This document shows positions 9,369 through 19,080 of a stretch of 22,331 nucleotides of DNA, one piece after another. Origin of the DNA: Desulfonatronum sp. (GTDB taxonomy: Bacteria > Desulfobacterota > Desulfovibrionia > Desulfovibrionales > Desulfonatronaceae); the NCBI GenBank assembly GCA_007127655.1, contig SKYX01000280.1:1-22331 (forward strand). The letters are read 5' to 3'. Numbering within the stretch: the stretch's first letter is position 1; the number at the start of each line of letters is the position of its first letter. The notes beneath the pieces were generated by a model that did no database searches, had not been told where the DNA came from, and was given only the letters and a program-made list of their open reading frames with translations. The position numbers and the translations under genes are program-made.

Positions 9369-11411
9369 ATGAAAAATGACCGTCTGAACAAATCCTCTCC
9401 TCGTGACTGGGTCCGGATCCGGATGGTTCTGTTGGGGACGTGCGTTCTCTTGATCTGGGGCGGGCTATGGTATCGGGCGTTTCAAGTTCAGGTCGTGCGT
9501 GGGCCGGAGTTGCAGGCCATGGCCGCCAGACAGCACAAGGCCGCGGAATTCGAGCGCGGGATGCGTGGCGAGATTTTCGACCGTCAAGGGCGACTGCTGG
9601 CCAAAAGCACGGGAATTCAGTCGGTGTACGTCCGGCCCTTGGAGTTAGAGGACCCGGAGGCTGCGGCTCCAGTTTTGGCCGCTGCCCTGGAGATGCCCGT
9701 CAGTCAGGTCCGGACCTTGCTCGGAAGACCTCAGAATTTCATTTGGCTGTCTCGTCAGATCAGCGACCGCAACGCCCGGAACATCGTCAACGCCGGGCTG
9801 CGGGGGGTGTACCTGACCGAGGAGTCGGCCAGGTTCTATCCCCATGGGCATTTAGCCGGGCAGGTGCTCGGCTTTGTCGGGCTGGACGGGGAAGGACTGG
9901 AGGGCGTTGAAAAGGCCTACGAGGAAATCCTGGCAGGGCGCAAAGCCACCTTCGTGGCCCAGCGGGACGCATCCGGAAGGCGGATGTACCTGGACGCCCA
10001 AGGCCGTGAAGAGGACCTGCGGGGCCGCAACGTCACCCTGACCCTGGACGCGCAGATTCAGTTTTTCGCCGAGGAAGCCCTGGCCGCGTCCGTCAAGTCC
10101 TTCAACGGCAAAACCGGGATGGCTCTCGTGGTCCATGTGCCCACCGGAGATATCCTGGCCATGGCCAACTATCCGTTCTTTAACCCGAACATGCCGCGCC
10201 AGAATGCGGAACAGTGGCGCAACCGAATCCTTTCGGACGCTTTGGAACCGGGATCCACGCTCAAGGCCATGTTGATGGCCGCGGCCCTGGAAGAGCGCGT
10301 GATCACCAACGACACCGTCTACTACTGCGAGGAGGGCCGCTGGCGGTTGACCGGAGTGAACATCCGCGATGTCAAAGGACGGGGGTGGCTCCCGGCGAAC
10401 AAGATTTTGCGGTATTCCAGCAATATCTGTTCGGCCAAGATCGGTCTGGACCTGGGGGCGACCCGATATCATGACTATTTGCGAAAGATGGGCTTCGGCG
10501 AACGATCAGGGTTGCCGTTGCTCGGCGAGAATCCCGGTCTGCTCCGGCCTCCCAGATCCTGGTACCCGGTAGATCTGGCCGCCGTCTCTTTCGGACAAGG
10601 CATGTCCGCCAACGCCCTGCAGATGGCCAGGGCGTATCTCGTTCTGGCCAACCGTGGCGTGATGCATCCTCTGCGTCTGGTGCGCGATCCGGAACAGGAT
10701 GTCGCGCCCATTTCCGTGGTTTTTCGGGAAGAAGTGGCCCGGACCGTGATGCGGATGCTCCAGGAAGTAGTGGAGGAGGACGGTACGGGCACGCAGGCCC
10801 GGATTCCCGGCGTGATTGGCGCCGGGAAGACCGGCACGGCCCAGAAGGCAACAGCTGCCGGTCGATACGGCGACCGTTACGTGGCCTCCTTCGCGGGATT
10901 CTATCCGGGCGATCAGCCGGAGTACTTCATCTACGTTGTGGTCGACGAGCCTCATCCCCAGCACTATGGCGGGGTGGTGGCCGCGCCTGCTGTTCGGGAC
11001 ATAGGCCTGCGCTCCCTGGCCTATGCCGGAAAGCTGCCGGAGGGGAATGTTTTCGCCGCTCACGACGTTGACCAGGATCACATTCAGGGCTTGGCTGTCC
11101 GAGACTTGCGAGTTGAGCGGGGCAACCTGGATCGTCATGCGGTCTCTTCCGATGGAGATGGCGCGGCAAAGGAATTCGCGTTGCCAGATGGTTTGCCAGA
11201 TGCGTTATCTGGCGTTTTTGAGCTCGGAAAGGATGTGGTTCCCAATGTGACGGGGTTGAGCGTTCGGCGGGCCGTGGAGCGATTACGCGGCTACGGAGTT
11301 TTGCCCGAGGTCGAAGGTGGAGGCGGGGTCGTTTCCCGGCAGGCTCCGGAGCCGGGACAGCCCTGGCCTCCGCAAGAGCGGCGGCTGACCCTGTGGCTGG
11401 AGGTGTCATGA
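9369..11411 (+). CDS. ftsI: septal peptidoglycan transpeptidase FtsI (class B PBP) with PASTA domain
   Basis: Class B penicillin-binding protein that crosslinks septal peptidoglycan. The 680 residues hold a transmembrane anchor at about 17-38, a PBP dimerisation domain (about 60-210) with the RGEIFDRQGRLLA motif, and a transpeptidase domain (about 220-555) with S296-T-L-K299, S350-S-N352 and K487-T-G489. A variable linker (556-620) leads to one PASTA domain (about 621-680, starting VVPNVTGLSVRRA). E. coli FtsI has 588 residues and no PASTA domain; Gram-positive and deltaproteobacterial homologues often carry one. The start is 30 nt after ftsL, and murE overlaps its stop. The linker DNA contains a tandem repeat and a terminator-like hairpin. 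Confidence 0.95.
   Translation: MKNDRLNKSSPRDWVRIRMVLLGTCVLLIWGGLWYRAFQVQVVRGPELQAMAARQHKAAEFERGMRGEIFDRQGRLLAKSTGIQSVYVRPLELEDPEAAAPVLAAALEMPVSQVRTLLGRPQNFIWLSRQISDRNARNIVNAGLRGVYLTEESARFYPHGHLAGQVLGFVGLDGEGLEGVEKAYEEILAGRKATFVAQRDASGRRMYLDAQGREEDLRGRNVTLTLDAQIQFFAEEALAASVKSFNGKTGMALVVHVPTGDILAMANYPFFNPNMPRQNAEQWRNRILSDALEPGSTLKAMLMAAALEERVITNDTVYYCEEGRWRLTGVNIRDVKGRGWLPANKILRYSSNICSAKIGLDLGATRYHDYLRKMGFGERSGLPLLGENPGLLRPPRSWYPVDLAAVSFGQGMSANALQMARAYLVLANRGVMHPLRLVRDPEQDVAPISVVFREEVARTVMRMLQEVVEEDGTGTQARIPGVIGAGKTGTAQKATAAGRYGDRYVASFAGFYPGDQPEYFIYVVVDEPHPQHYGGVVAAPAVRDIGLRSLAYAGKLPEGNVFAAHDVDQDHIQGLAVRDLRVERGNLDRHAVSSDGDGAAKEFALPDGLPDALSGVFELGKDVVPNVTGLSVRRAVERLRGYGVLPEVEGGGGVVSRQAPEPGQPWPPQERRLTLWLEVS
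11181..11202 (+). repeat. 12-nt-period tandem repeat in the ftsI linker
   Basis: TTGCCAGATG occurs at 11181-11190 and again at 11193-11202, encoding LPDG and LPDA in the linker before the PASTA domain. The second copy provides the 5' arm of the hairpin at 11195-11213, so the duplication helped create that structure. Confidence 0.7.
11195..11219 (+). terminator. terminator-like hairpin inside ftsI
   Basis: GCCAGAT (11195-11201) pairs with ATCTGGC (11207-11213) around a 5-nt loop and is followed by G and five T (11215-11219). The shape is that of a short intrinsic terminator, but it lies in coding sequence, where translating ribosomes would normally prevent it from acting. It sits at the boundary between the transpeptidase and PASTA parts of FtsI. 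Its function is unproven. Confidence 0.35.
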
Positions 11412-12973
11412 AGGAGATCACCAAGCCTTGGGTTGAACTCTGGGAAACGCTTCTCCAAAAGGTCCGCGACGGGGTGATGGTCCAGACGCACTCCAAGGCG
11501 GTTCAACCCGGCGAAGCTTTTATCGCGCTGCCTGGGTCGCGAACGGACGGGACGGCGTTCATCGCGGAGGCGATGACTCGTAAGGCCGGATACGTGATCG
11601 CCCCGGAGGGATACCTTCACGGGGCAGCCAGTGCAACGCTGAAAGGGACGACGATTCTGGAACACCCCGACCCTCGGCGGGCCTTGGGCGAGTTGGCCGC
11701 GGCCCATCACGGCACGGATCGGTCCGGTCCGGTTTTGGTGGGGGTGACCGGGACCAATGGAAAGACCACGGTGGTTTCCCTGACGGCCTATCTGTTGCGG
11801 TCAGCGGGGTTGCGTGTCGGAACCATCGGGACCATTGGAGCTCAGTGGCCCGGCGGGGAATGCGATCTCGGGATGACCACACCGGACTGCTGGCGGCTGC
11901 ACGGAATATTGGCCCGGATGCGGGATGCCGGGGTGACCCATGTCTGCATGGAAGTCTCCTCCCATGCCCTGGATCAGCAACGCACCGCCGGGTTGCGCTT
12001 CGAGGTCGCGGTATTGACCAACGTCACCCAGGACCACTTGGACTATCATCAGGACATGGAAAGGTATTTTCAGGCCAAGGCTTTGTTGTTCGCTTCAGGA
12101 GCGCCAGGAGCCTTAGGGCCCAAACATCGCGTGGTGAACATGGACGACGACCATGGCCGCCGGTTGTTCAACCGCTGGGGCGGCTTGGGATACAGATTGG
12201 TGCAGGGCTTGGACCATGTTCCGAACAGAACGCGATCGGACGTGGACGTCGAACCCGCAGAGCATCTTCATGGTGAAATCCTGGCCTGCGACCGGTCCGG
12301 GCTGCACCTGGGCATGAGTTGGAAATCGGCCGCGTGGTCGCTGCATTCCTCCCTGGTCGGGCGGCATAACGCGGCCAACCTGTTGGCGGCCCAGGGAGCC
12401 GGATTGCGACTTGGCGTGGAACCGGGGCGGATGGCGGCCCTGGGGAGCTTTCCCGGCGTCCCCGGTCGGCTGGAGCGGGTTACCAATCAACAAGGCTTGA
12501 GTATTTTCGTGGATTACGCCCACACCCCCGACGCTTTGGAGAACGTTGCCGGTGCATTGCGAAACGCGGGATTTGAACGTCTGGTCATCGTATTCGGGTG
12601 CGGCGGAAATCGGGACAAGACCAAGCGTCCTTTGATGGGCCAGGCCGTGTGTCGCCATGCGGACGTGGCGGTCCTGACCTCGGACAACCCACGGCATGAA
12701 GACCCGGAAGCGATTCTGGCCGACGTCCTGCCCGGACTCGCGGCCTGTCCGCGGGTGGTTACGGAAGTGGATCGAAGGCTGGCCATCCAGCTCGCCCTGG
12801 ACATGCTGCGTTCCGGCGACGCGCTGTTGGTGGCGGGCAAGGGGCATGAGACGACGCAACAGGTCGGCGGCGAAAAGCATCCTTTTCACGATCCAACGGT
12901 CATTCGTCGGATCCTGGGTGAGATTGATACCGAGTCTGCTCAAAGTGGCGGGGAGGCGATCTCATGCGGATGA
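11408..12973 (+). CDS. murE: UDP-MurNAc-L-Ala-D-Glu:meso-diaminopimelate ligase MurE
   Basis: ATP-dependent cytoplasmic ligase that adds the third residue of the peptidoglycan stem peptide. The 521 residues show the Mur ligase P-loop GVTGTNGKTT (112-121, K119), the probable carbamylated lysine K224 (YFQAKALLF), the central-domain GRHNAAN (318-324) and the substrate signature D426-N-P-R429. DNPR marks enzymes that use meso-diaminopimelate rather than lysine, which predicts Gram-negative type peptidoglycan. The ATG at 11408 overlaps the ftsI stop and has GGAGG at 11399-11403. An in-frame GTG at 11393 has no ribosome binding site. Confidence 0.96.
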   Translation: MKEITKPWVELWETLLQKVRDGVMVQTHSKAVQPGEAFIALPGSRTDGTAFIAEAMTRKAGYVIAPEGYLHGAASATLKGTTILEHPDPRRALGELAAAHHGTDRSGPVLVGVTGTNGKTTVVSLTAYLLRSAGLRVGTIGTIGAQWPGGECDLGMTTPDCWRLHGILARMRDAGVTHVCMEVSSHALDQQRTAGLRFEVAVLTNVTQDHLDYHQDMERYFQAKALLFASGAPGALGPKHRVVNMDDDHGRRLFNRWGGLGYRLVQGLDHVPNRTRSDVDVEPAEHLHGEILACDRSGLHLGMSWKSAAWSLHSSLVGRHNAANLLAAQGAGLRLGVEPGRMAALGSFPGVPGRLERVTNQQGLSIFVDYAHTPDALENVAGALRNAGFERLVIVFGCGGNRDKTKRPLMGQAVCRHADVAVLTSDNPRHEDPEAILADVLPGLAACPRVVTEVDRRLAIQLALDMLRSGDALLVAGKGHETTQQVGGEKHPFHDPTVIRRILGEIDTESAQSGGEAISCG

Positions 12974-14391
12974 GTCTGGGCCATATCGCCGGAGTCCTGG
13001 GACTTACAGAGTTGATCGGTGCCGATGGCCTCTCGGTTACCGGGGTTGGCATCGACAGCCGGGACATCCGGCCTGGAGATCTGTTTTTCTGTCTTCCAGG
13101 CGAGCGCAGCGACGGCCATCATCACGCGGCCCAGGCCGTGGACAACGGAGCCGTGGCCGTAGTGGCCACGAGGGCCATGCCCGAGTTGGCCGGACGAGCT
13201 CCGGTGTTGGTGCTCCGCGATGGTGTGACCGCCCAAGCCGCTCTGGGCGAGGTAGCCTCGGCCTGGCGCGAAGAATTCGCGGGACGGGTGGTCGGCGTGA
13301 CCGGCTCCGCAGGCAAGACCACGGTCAAGGAAATGGTGGCCCAAGTCTGTTCCAGGGCCGGGACCACGTGCCGAAACCGGTTAAACTTGAACAACCAGAT
13401 CGGACTGCCCGTGTCCTTGTTGGCCTGCTCCGGGGAAGAGGACTTTTGGGTCATGGAAGCCGGGATCAGCCGCCCCGGGGACATGGATGAACTGGGCGCG
13501 ATTCTGCGTCCCGATTTGGCGATCCTGCTCAATGCCGGCCCCGCGCACCTGGCCGAGCTAAGTGGCGTGTCCGGAGTGGCTGCGGAAAAGTCTCGGCTGG
13601 CCGCGTATCTCAGTCCAGAGGGCAAGGCCTTGGTCAACAGGGATTGCCCGGAGTTATGGCGGGAAAGCCTGGCCTCCACGGACCGAATTCACGGATTTTC
13701 CACGCTGGCCTCGGACGCGGAGTTCTGGTGCGGAAAGCCGTTCCGGATCGGTCCGGACCGGATGGGGATGGAGTTGCGTCTGCAAGGCCGGAATCTGGCC
13801 CTGTCCTGGCCGACGGAGCGCACTCCGGTGGCGCAGAACGTGCTGGCCACGGCCGCCGCGGCCACCTTGCTGGGCATCGACCTGAATACGATTCAGGAGG
13901 GGTTGAGCGTTGATTTGGCCCTGCCGGGACGCTTCAATGTTGAACGTCACGGAACCTGGATCCTGGTGGACGACACCTATAACGCCAATCCCCTGTCCAT
14001 GCGTTTGGCTCTGAGCAGGGCTCATGCCCTGGCCGAGGGACGCCGCCTGGTTTGCGTTCTGGGAGACATGCTGGAATTGGGGGCCTCGGCCGGGGCCGAG
14101 CACTACGAGCTTGGCCGGGCCTTGGGCGGAGTCTGCTCCGAGGTCTTCTATCACGGCGGACACGGTGCGGACGTCCGGAACGGATTGGCGGCGGTGAAGT
14201 CAATGGCGGGGTTCACGGTATGTGCGACCCCTGAACACTTCCTGGAAGCGTGGCGCAAGTCCGTTGTGACCAGGGGAACCGTCCGTGGAGCCGGTCAAGA
14301 CGAGAGTGGGGGCGTGATCCTGTTTAAGGGGTCCCGGGCCGGAAAAATGGAAACGTATCTTGAAGCCCTGCGAACGGAGCCAAACGCATGA
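12964..14391 (+). CDS. murF: UDP-MurNAc-tripeptide:D-Ala-D-Ala ligase MurF
   Basis: Adds D-Ala-D-Ala to complete UDP-MurNAc-pentapeptide. The 475 residues contain the P-loop [10 protein letters not shown] (111-120, K118), the MurF-typical NLNNQIGLP (141-149), [10 protein letters not shown] (165-174) and LNAGPAHL (189-196), followed by K209 at the expected carbamyl-lysine position. GGGAGG at 12951-12956 lies 7 nt before the ATG at 12964, which is chosen over the ATG at 12970. The gene overlaps the end of murE by 10 nt and its stop is fused to the mraY start. Its D-Ala-D-Ala substrate needs a Ddl enzyme, and no ddl gene is in this window. Confidence 0.96.
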   Translation: MRMSLGHIAGVLGLTELIGADGLSVTGVGIDSRDIRPGDLFFCLPGERSDGHHHAAQAVDNGAVAVVATRAMPELAGRAPVLVLRDGVTAQAALGEVASAWREEFAGRVVGVTGSAGKTTVKEMVAQVCSRAGTTCRNRLNLNNQIGLPVSLLACSGEEDFWVMEAGISRPGDMDELGAILRPDLAILLNAGPAHLAELSGVSGVAAEKSRLAAYLSPEGKALVNRDCPELWRESLASTDRIHGFSTLASDAEFWCGKPFRIGPDRMGMELRLQGRNLALSWPTERTPVAQNVLATAAAATLLGIDLNTIQEGLSVDLALPGRFNVERHGTWILVDDTYNANPLSMRLALSRAHALAEGRRLVCVLGDMLELGASAGAEHYELGRALGGVCSEVFYHGGHGADVRNGLAAVKSMAGFTVCATPEHFLEAWRKSVVTRGTVRGAGQDESGGVILFKGSRAGKMETYLEALRTEPNA

Positions 14392-15464
14392 TCTATCACC
14401 TCCTCTACCCACTGGGGAGCGAATACATCGTTTTCAACGTGTTTCGCTACATCACCTTCCGCTCCGTGTACGCCCTGCTCACCGCGTTGCTGATATCCAT
14501 CGTGCTGGGGCCACTTTTCATCGCTTGGCTGCAACGGTTGAAGTGCGGTCAGCATATTCGCGAGGACGTCCCCAGGCACAACGGCAAGGCCGGGACCCCG
14601 ACCATGGGCGGTCTGCTGATCGCCTTTTCCTTACTGACCAGCGTTCTACTCTGGGGGGATCTGACCAACGTCTATCTCTGGCTGACCATTTTCGTCTTCG
14701 TAGGCTTCGGTCTGGTGGGCTTTTGGGACGACTTCCTGAAGGTGGTCAAAAAACGCAACCAGGGCTTGAGCGCCGGAGGCAAGCTGCTGGGACAGATCGT
14801 GGTGGCCCTTGGGGCGATATCGTTGTTGCTGCTGCAACCGGCCTATTCCACGATCCTCTATTTTCCGTTCTTGAAAATGCTCCAGCCGGACATGCTCTGG
14901 ATGTACATTCCCTTCGCCGTGCTGGTGATGGTCGGCTCCTCCAACGGAGTGAACCTGACCGATGGGTTGGACGGCCTGGCCATTGGTCCGCTTATCGTGG
15001 CTGGGGCGTGTTTCGGCATCTTCGTTTACGTGGCTGGCCACGTACAGATCGCCAGGTACCTTCAGGTGGCCTACGTGCCCGGTGTCGGTGAGGTGACGGT
15101 GTTTTGCGCTGCCCTGGTGGGCGCGGGGCTGGGCTTTTTGTGGTTCAATGCCTACCCGGCCCAGGTGTTCATGGGCGACGTGGGCAGCCTAAGCCTGGGC
15201 GGCGTTCTGGGATTCATCGCCGTGTTGGCCAAGCAGGAATTGTTGTTGTTGATCGTCGGCGGGCTGTTTGTGATCGAGACCCTCTCCGTGATTCTGCAGG
15301 TGGGCTATTTCAAGATGACCGGGGGCAAGCGTTTTTTTCGGATGGCGCCCCTGCATCACCATTTTGAACTCAAAGGCGTGCCGGAGTCCAAGATCATTGT
15401 CCGGTGCTGGATTTTTTCCATCATCATGGCCCTGATTTCCCTGAGCGCCCTGAAACTTCGCTAA
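14388..15464 (+). CDS. mraY: phospho-MurNAc-pentapeptide transferase MraY
   Basis: Polytopic inner-membrane enzyme that transfers phospho-MurNAc-pentapeptide to undecaprenyl phosphate, making lipid I. The 358 residues form about ten hydrophobic segments. Catalytic motifs are visible: D114-D115 (FWDDFLKV), N189-L-T-D192-GLDG, D264 (FMGDVGS) and the triple histidine H323-H325 (PLHHHFE). The start codon shares ATGA with the murF stop, so the two are probably translationally coupled. Length is standard for the family. Confidence 0.97.
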   Translation: MIYHLLYPLGSEYIVFNVFRYITFRSVYALLTALLISIVLGPLFIAWLQRLKCGQHIREDVPRHNGKAGTPTMGGLLIAFSLLTSVLLWGDLTNVYLWLTIFVFVGFGLVGFWDDFLKVVKKRNQGLSAGGKLLGQIVVALGAISLLLLQPAYSTILYFPFLKMLQPDMLWMYIPFAVLVMVGSSNGVNLTDGLDGLAIGPLIVAGACFGIFVYVAGHVQIARYLQVAYVPGVGEVTVFCAALVGAGLGFLWFNAYPAQVFMGDVGSLSLGGVLGFIAVLAKQELLLLIVGGLFVIETLSVILQVGYFKMTGGKRFFRMAPLHHHFELKGVPESKIIVRCWIFSIIMALISLSALKLR

Positions 15465-15477
15465 GAGCGAGCAGTGC

Positions 15478-16842
15478 ATGTCCAGTTTGAATCAATCATC
15501 ACCCTGCCAAGGCCCGCCAAGGATGCAACCCGGCGAAACCGCCGTGGTTGTCGGAACGGGTCGGTCCGGCCTGGCCGCGGCCGCCTTGCTGGCTCGTTTG
15601 GGGTGCGCGGTTCGGCTGGTAGACTCCGGGACGGTGAGTCAAGAGGTCCGGGAACAGTCCGAAATGCGGGGTTGGGATTTGCGGACGGGGGAGCATTGCG
15701 CGGAGCAGTTCGCCGGGGCCGGACTGGTTGTCCTCAGCCCGGGAGTAAATCGTCGTCGGTTGGAGCCGTGGCTGGAACATTTGAAGGCGGAGCGGGTGAT
15801 CGCGGAGCTGGAACTGGCCCTGGATTTCGTGGATGCGCCGATCACCGCGGTGACCGGGACCAACGGCAAAACCACGACGACCACCTTGATTGGGCGCTTT
15901 CTGGAAGCCATGGGCCGCCGGGTGTTCGTGGGCGGGAACATCGGGACCCCGCTTTCCAGGTATGTTTTGGAATGCTTGAGCGCCGCGGAAGCGGATTCGC
16001 CCTCGTATTTTCAGGAAGCGGACAACCTTGTGTTGGAAGTCAGCAGTTTTCAGCTCCTGAACACGAGCTCGCTGCGTCCCAAGGTCGGCGTGCTGCTCAA
16101 CGTCAGTCCGAACCATTTGGATTATCATCAGGACATGGAAGAGTATCTTCAGGCCAAGTTGTCCCTGTTCGCCAGCCAAGAACCTGAGGATACGGCTGTT
16201 TTCCCTGATGAACTGCGGGAACTGGTCCGGGCGCGTCGCGTTACCCGGGCCCGGACCGTGTATTTCGGTACGCAATCCGAATTGACCTGTCCGGCTCTGC
16301 CCGGACGGCACAACCAGGCCAACATCGCCGCCGCGTTCCTGGCCTGCCAGCCCTTCGGTCTGTCCCACGGCGCGGCCCAGGCGGTCCTGGACGGATTCAC
16401 CGGCCTGCCCCACCGGCTGCAAATCGTGGCCGAGCGGGGCGGCGTGGTCTTCGTGGACGACTCCAAGGGCACCACGGTCCAGGCCCTGCGGGCCGCCCTG
16501 GAGGCCTTCGACCGTCCAGTGTTGCTGCTGGCCGGAGGTGTTTTTAAAGGTGGCGACCTGGCTGGTCTGCAACCCCTCGTGCAAAGCAAGGCGCGAGCCG
16601 TGGGACTCTTCGGGGCCGGTCGGGAAATTTTCGAGGCGGCCTGGGCTGATGCCGAGACGCCGCTGTTTTGGGAACCTACCCTGGAACGGGCCATGGACCG
16701 ACTCTGGCTCCAGGCCCGGTCCGGGGACGTAATGCTGCTTTCGCCGGCCACGGCCAGCTTCGACCTCTTCCGGGACTACAAGCATCGCGGGATGACGTTT
16801 CAGAATCACCTCCAGACCCTTGCAGTGCGTGGCCATGAGTAA
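15478..16842 (+). CDS. murD: UDP-MurNAc-L-alanine:D-glutamate ligase MurD
   Basis: Adds D-glutamate to UDP-MurNAc-L-Ala. The 454 residues have an N-terminal Rossmann domain with GTGRSGLA (26-33), the P-loop AVTGTNGKTTTT (124-135, K131), the central-domain NHLDYH (212-217) with K227 as probable carbamyl-lysine, LPGRHNQAN (274-282) and DDSKGTT in the C-terminal domain. The stretch between VYFG and LPGRHN is about 10 residues, shorter than the roughly 30 in E. coli MurD, so a hairpin of the central domain is reduced. The ATG is 13 nt after mraY, with only a weak ribosome binding site. The 3' end overlaps ftsW by 8 nt. Confidence 0.95.
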   Translation: MSSLNQSSPCQGPPRMQPGETAVVVGTGRSGLAAAALLARLGCAVRLVDSGTVSQEVREQSEMRGWDLRTGEHCAEQFAGAGLVVLSPGVNRRRLEPWLEHLKAERVIAELELALDFVDAPITAVTGTNGKTTTTTLIGRFLEAMGRRVFVGGNIGTPLSRYVLECLSAAEADSPSYFQEADNLVLEVSSFQLLNTSSLRPKVGVLLNVSPNHLDYHQDMEEYLQAKLSLFASQEPEDTAVFPDELRELVRARRVTRARTVYFGTQSELTCPALPGRHNQANIAAAFLACQPFGLSHGAAQAVLDGFTGLPHRLQIVAERGGVVFVDDSKGTTVQALRAALEAFDRPVLLLAGGVFKGGDLAGLQPLVQSKARAVGLFGAGREIFEAAWADAETPLFWEPTLERAMDRLWLQARSGDVMLLSPATASFDLFRDYKHRGMTFQNHLQTLAVRGHE

Positions 16843-18001
16843 GCTTGCCGCGGTGTCCGCCCGCGGGCCCGGAACAAGGGGCGGCGAAGGAGTTGATTTC
16901 TGGATGCTGTCCGTGGCCCTGCTGCTCTCCGGTTTGGGCCTGGTAATGGTGCTCAGCTCAACCGGAATCATGGCCGAGCGCTTTTACGCGGATAAATACT
17001 ATTTTTTCAGGCGACACCTGCTCTTTCTGATCATCGGGTTGGGAGTGATGAGCGCGGCCGCGGCCGTTCCTCGCCAGCTGTATCTTCGGTTAACGTATGT
17101 CTGGTTGGCCTTGGCCGGAGGTCTGCTGGTCCTGACCCTGGTTTCGCCATTAGGGGTGCAGGCCGGAGGAGCCAAGCGCTGGCTGTCCCTGGGACCGATC
17201 ATGATCCAACCCCTGGAAGTTGCCAAAGTGGCCTTGGTCCTTTATCTGGCCTCGTTTTTTAGCCGCAAGCAGGAAATGATTCGCACCTTTGGGGTGGGCT
17301 TCCTGCCGCCGGTGTTCATCACCGGGGCGCTGTGCCTTTTGCTCCTGGCCCAACCGGATTTCGGCGGCGCGGCCTCGTTGATGCTGATCCTCTTCTGCAT
17401 CAGTTTCGTGGGAGGGACCCGGCTGGTCTATTTGGGAGCGACCTCGTTCATGGCCCTGATGGGCGCGATTTTTCTGGTGATGAGTTCGCCTTACCGTTTT
17501 CGGCGCTGGTTTGCGTTCCTGGACCCGTTCCAGGACGCCCAGGATGTGGGCTATCAACTGGTTCAATCACTATACGCTCTGGGCAGCGGGGGATGGCTGG
17601 GTGAGGGCTTGGGCGCCGGGAAGCAGAAGCTGTTCTTTTTGCCCGCGGCGCATACGGATTTTATCCTGGCCGTGATCGGCGAGGAGTTGGGATTTGTCGG
17701 CGTATCCGTGATTTTCGTCCTGGTGGGCGTGCTGCTTTGGCGAGGACTGCGCATCGCCAGGTTGCAGGACGGCTTGCAGGAGCGGTTCGTCGCCTTTGGC
17801 ATGCTGTTGATTCTGGCTCTGGGAGCCCTGCTGAATATGGCCGTGGTTCTGGGCGTGGTCCCGCCCAAGGGTGTGCCCATGCCGTTTCTGAGCTACGGCG
17901 GATCCAGCCTGGTCATCTCCCTGCTCTGCGTAGGGGTGTTGCTGAATCTGTCACGAAGCGCCGGAGCGTCGGCAGGTCGACGAAACGGAGTAACGCCATG
18001 A
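16835..18001 (+). CDS. ftsW: septal peptidoglycan polymerase FtsW (SEDS family)
   Basis: SEDS glycosyltransferase that polymerises lipid II at the septum together with FtsI. The 388 residues form about ten membrane segments. Conserved motifs are GGAKRWLSLG (111-120), QPDFGGA (173-179), KQKLFFLPAAHTDFI (263-277) with D275 at the probable catalytic Asp, and PMPFLSYGGSS near the C-terminus. The ATG at 16835 overlaps the murD end by 8 nt. In-frame TTG 16820 and GTG 16829 are possible earlier starts, and no clear ribosome binding site distinguishes them. The stop shares ATGA with murG. Confidence 0.95.
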   Translation: MSKLAAVSARGPGTRGGEGVDFWMLSVALLLSGLGLVMVLSSTGIMAERFYADKYYFFRRHLLFLIIGLGVMSAAAAVPRQLYLRLTYVWLALAGGLLVLTLVSPLGVQAGGAKRWLSLGPIMIQPLEVAKVALVLYLASFFSRKQEMIRTFGVGFLPPVFITGALCLLLLAQPDFGGAASLMLILFCISFVGGTRLVYLGATSFMALMGAIFLVMSSPYRFRRWFAFLDPFQDAQDVGYQLVQSLYALGSGGWLGEGLGAGKQKLFFLPAAHTDFILAVIGEELGFVGVSVIFVLVGVLLWRGLRIARLQDGLQERFVAFGMLLILALGALLNMAVVLGVVPPKGVPMPFLSYGGSSLVISLLCVGVLLNLSRSAGASAGRRNGVTP

Positions 18002-19080
18002 ACCGGGTGATTCTGACCACCGGGGGAACCGGAGGCCATATATTTCCGGCCCTGGCCGTGGCCGAAGAGTTGCGGGAACGGTATCCCGAGATCAGGCTGT
18101 TGTTCGTGGGCGGTGGACGGGGGCCGGAGGGCAAGTGGGCAGCCGACGCCGGTCTGGATTTCCACGCCCTCCCGGTCTCCGGAGTTCTGGGTCGGGGTTG
18201 GCGGGCTCTGGGCATATTGTGGTGGTTGCCGCTCAGCGTGTGGCGGGCCATGAGCATTGTACGCGGGTTCAAGCCGGACGTGGTGCTGGGTTTGGGCGGC
18301 TACGCCGGCTTTCCCTTGGTTCTGGCGGCCTGGATGTTACGCGTGCCTACGGCGATTCACGAGCAGAACCGTCTGCCTGGAATGACCAACAGACTCCTGG
18401 GGAGACTGGTCCGTCGGGTGCTGCTTTCCTTGCCGGACGATCATCACCAGTTCGACGCCAAAAAGGTGGTGGTCACCGGGAATCCGTTGCGCAAGGCGGT
18501 TCGCCTGCTACGCTCCGCCCAGCCAGAAGGGGACAGCCCGCGGCGTAACGTGCTGATCCTCGGCGGAAGCCAGGGTGCCAGAGCCCTGAATCAGGCCGTG
18601 CTGGATTCCATGGACGGGTTTCGCGAAGAGCGGATTTCTCTGTGGCACCAGACCGGGCAGGCGGATTGGGAGCGGATTTCCGGGGAGTATGCCCGAATCG
18701 GTTGGGACCAGGTTCGTGTGGAGCCGTTCATTGAGGGCGTGGCCGAGGCCTATGCCTGGGCGGACCTCGTGGTGTGCAGGGCTGGCGCGACCACGCTGGC
18801 CGAATTGACAGCTATGGGCAAGCCCAGCGTCTTGGTCCCCTTTCCCTATGCCACCCATGACCACCAGATGCTCAATGCCCGGAAGCTGGAGCAGGCCGGG
18901 GCGGCCATGGTGTTGGTGGAAAGCTACCTGGCTCAGGTCCAACTGTGGACCGTGATCAAGGACCTGCTGGATATTCCGGGCAAACTGCGGGACATGCGCA
19001 AGGCGGCTTGGGAATTGGGGCGGCCGGAGGCCGGCGCTGACGTGGTTCGAGAACTTGAAGGATTGGTGCAACGCGGATGA
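17998..19080 (+). CDS. murG: lipid II synthase MurG (UDP-GlcNAc transferase)
   Basis: Peripheral membrane GT-B glycosyltransferase that adds GlcNAc to lipid I, giving lipid II. The 360 residues show the N-terminal [12 protein letters not shown] (9-20), GGYAGFP (100-106), HEQN (121-124), [10 protein letters not shown] (189-198), HQTG (217-220) and [11 protein letters not shown] (260-270) with E269 in the UDP-GlcNAc pocket. The ATG at 17998 shares ATGA with the ftsW stop and has GGAG at 17987-17990. The open frame extends 87 codons upstream into ftsW, but that extension is out of frame with ftsW and unlike MurG. Confidence 0.97.
   Translation: MNRVILTTGGTGGHIFPALAVAEELRERYPEIRLLFVGGGRGPEGKWAADAGLDFHALPVSGVLGRGWRALGILWWLPLSVWRAMSIVRGFKPDVVLGLGGYAGFPLVLAAWMLRVPTAIHEQNRLPGMTNRLLGRLVRRVLLSLPDDHHQFDAKKVVVTGNPLRKAVRLLRSAQPEGDSPRRNVLILGGSQGARALNQAVLDSMDGFREERISLWHQTGQADWERISGEYARIGWDQVRVEPFIEGVAEAYAWADLVVCRAGATTLAELTAMGKPSVLVPFPYATHDHQMLNARKLEQAGAAMVLVESYLAQVQLWTVIKDLLDIPGKLRDMRKAAWELGRPEAGADVVRELEGLVQRG

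Noticed and set aside
12040..16170. Near-identical DNA in murE (about 12044-12090) and murD (about 16118-16163) encoding LDYHQDME-x-Y-x-QAK
   Set aside because: This is a conserved active-site region shared by Mur ligase paralogues, so common ancestry explains it; gene conversion cannot be shown from one genome.
15499..16971. 490-codon minus-strand open frame opposite murD
   Set aside because: Antisense to a well-supported MurD with all ligase motifs; low-complexity Gly/Gln/Arg-rich translation.
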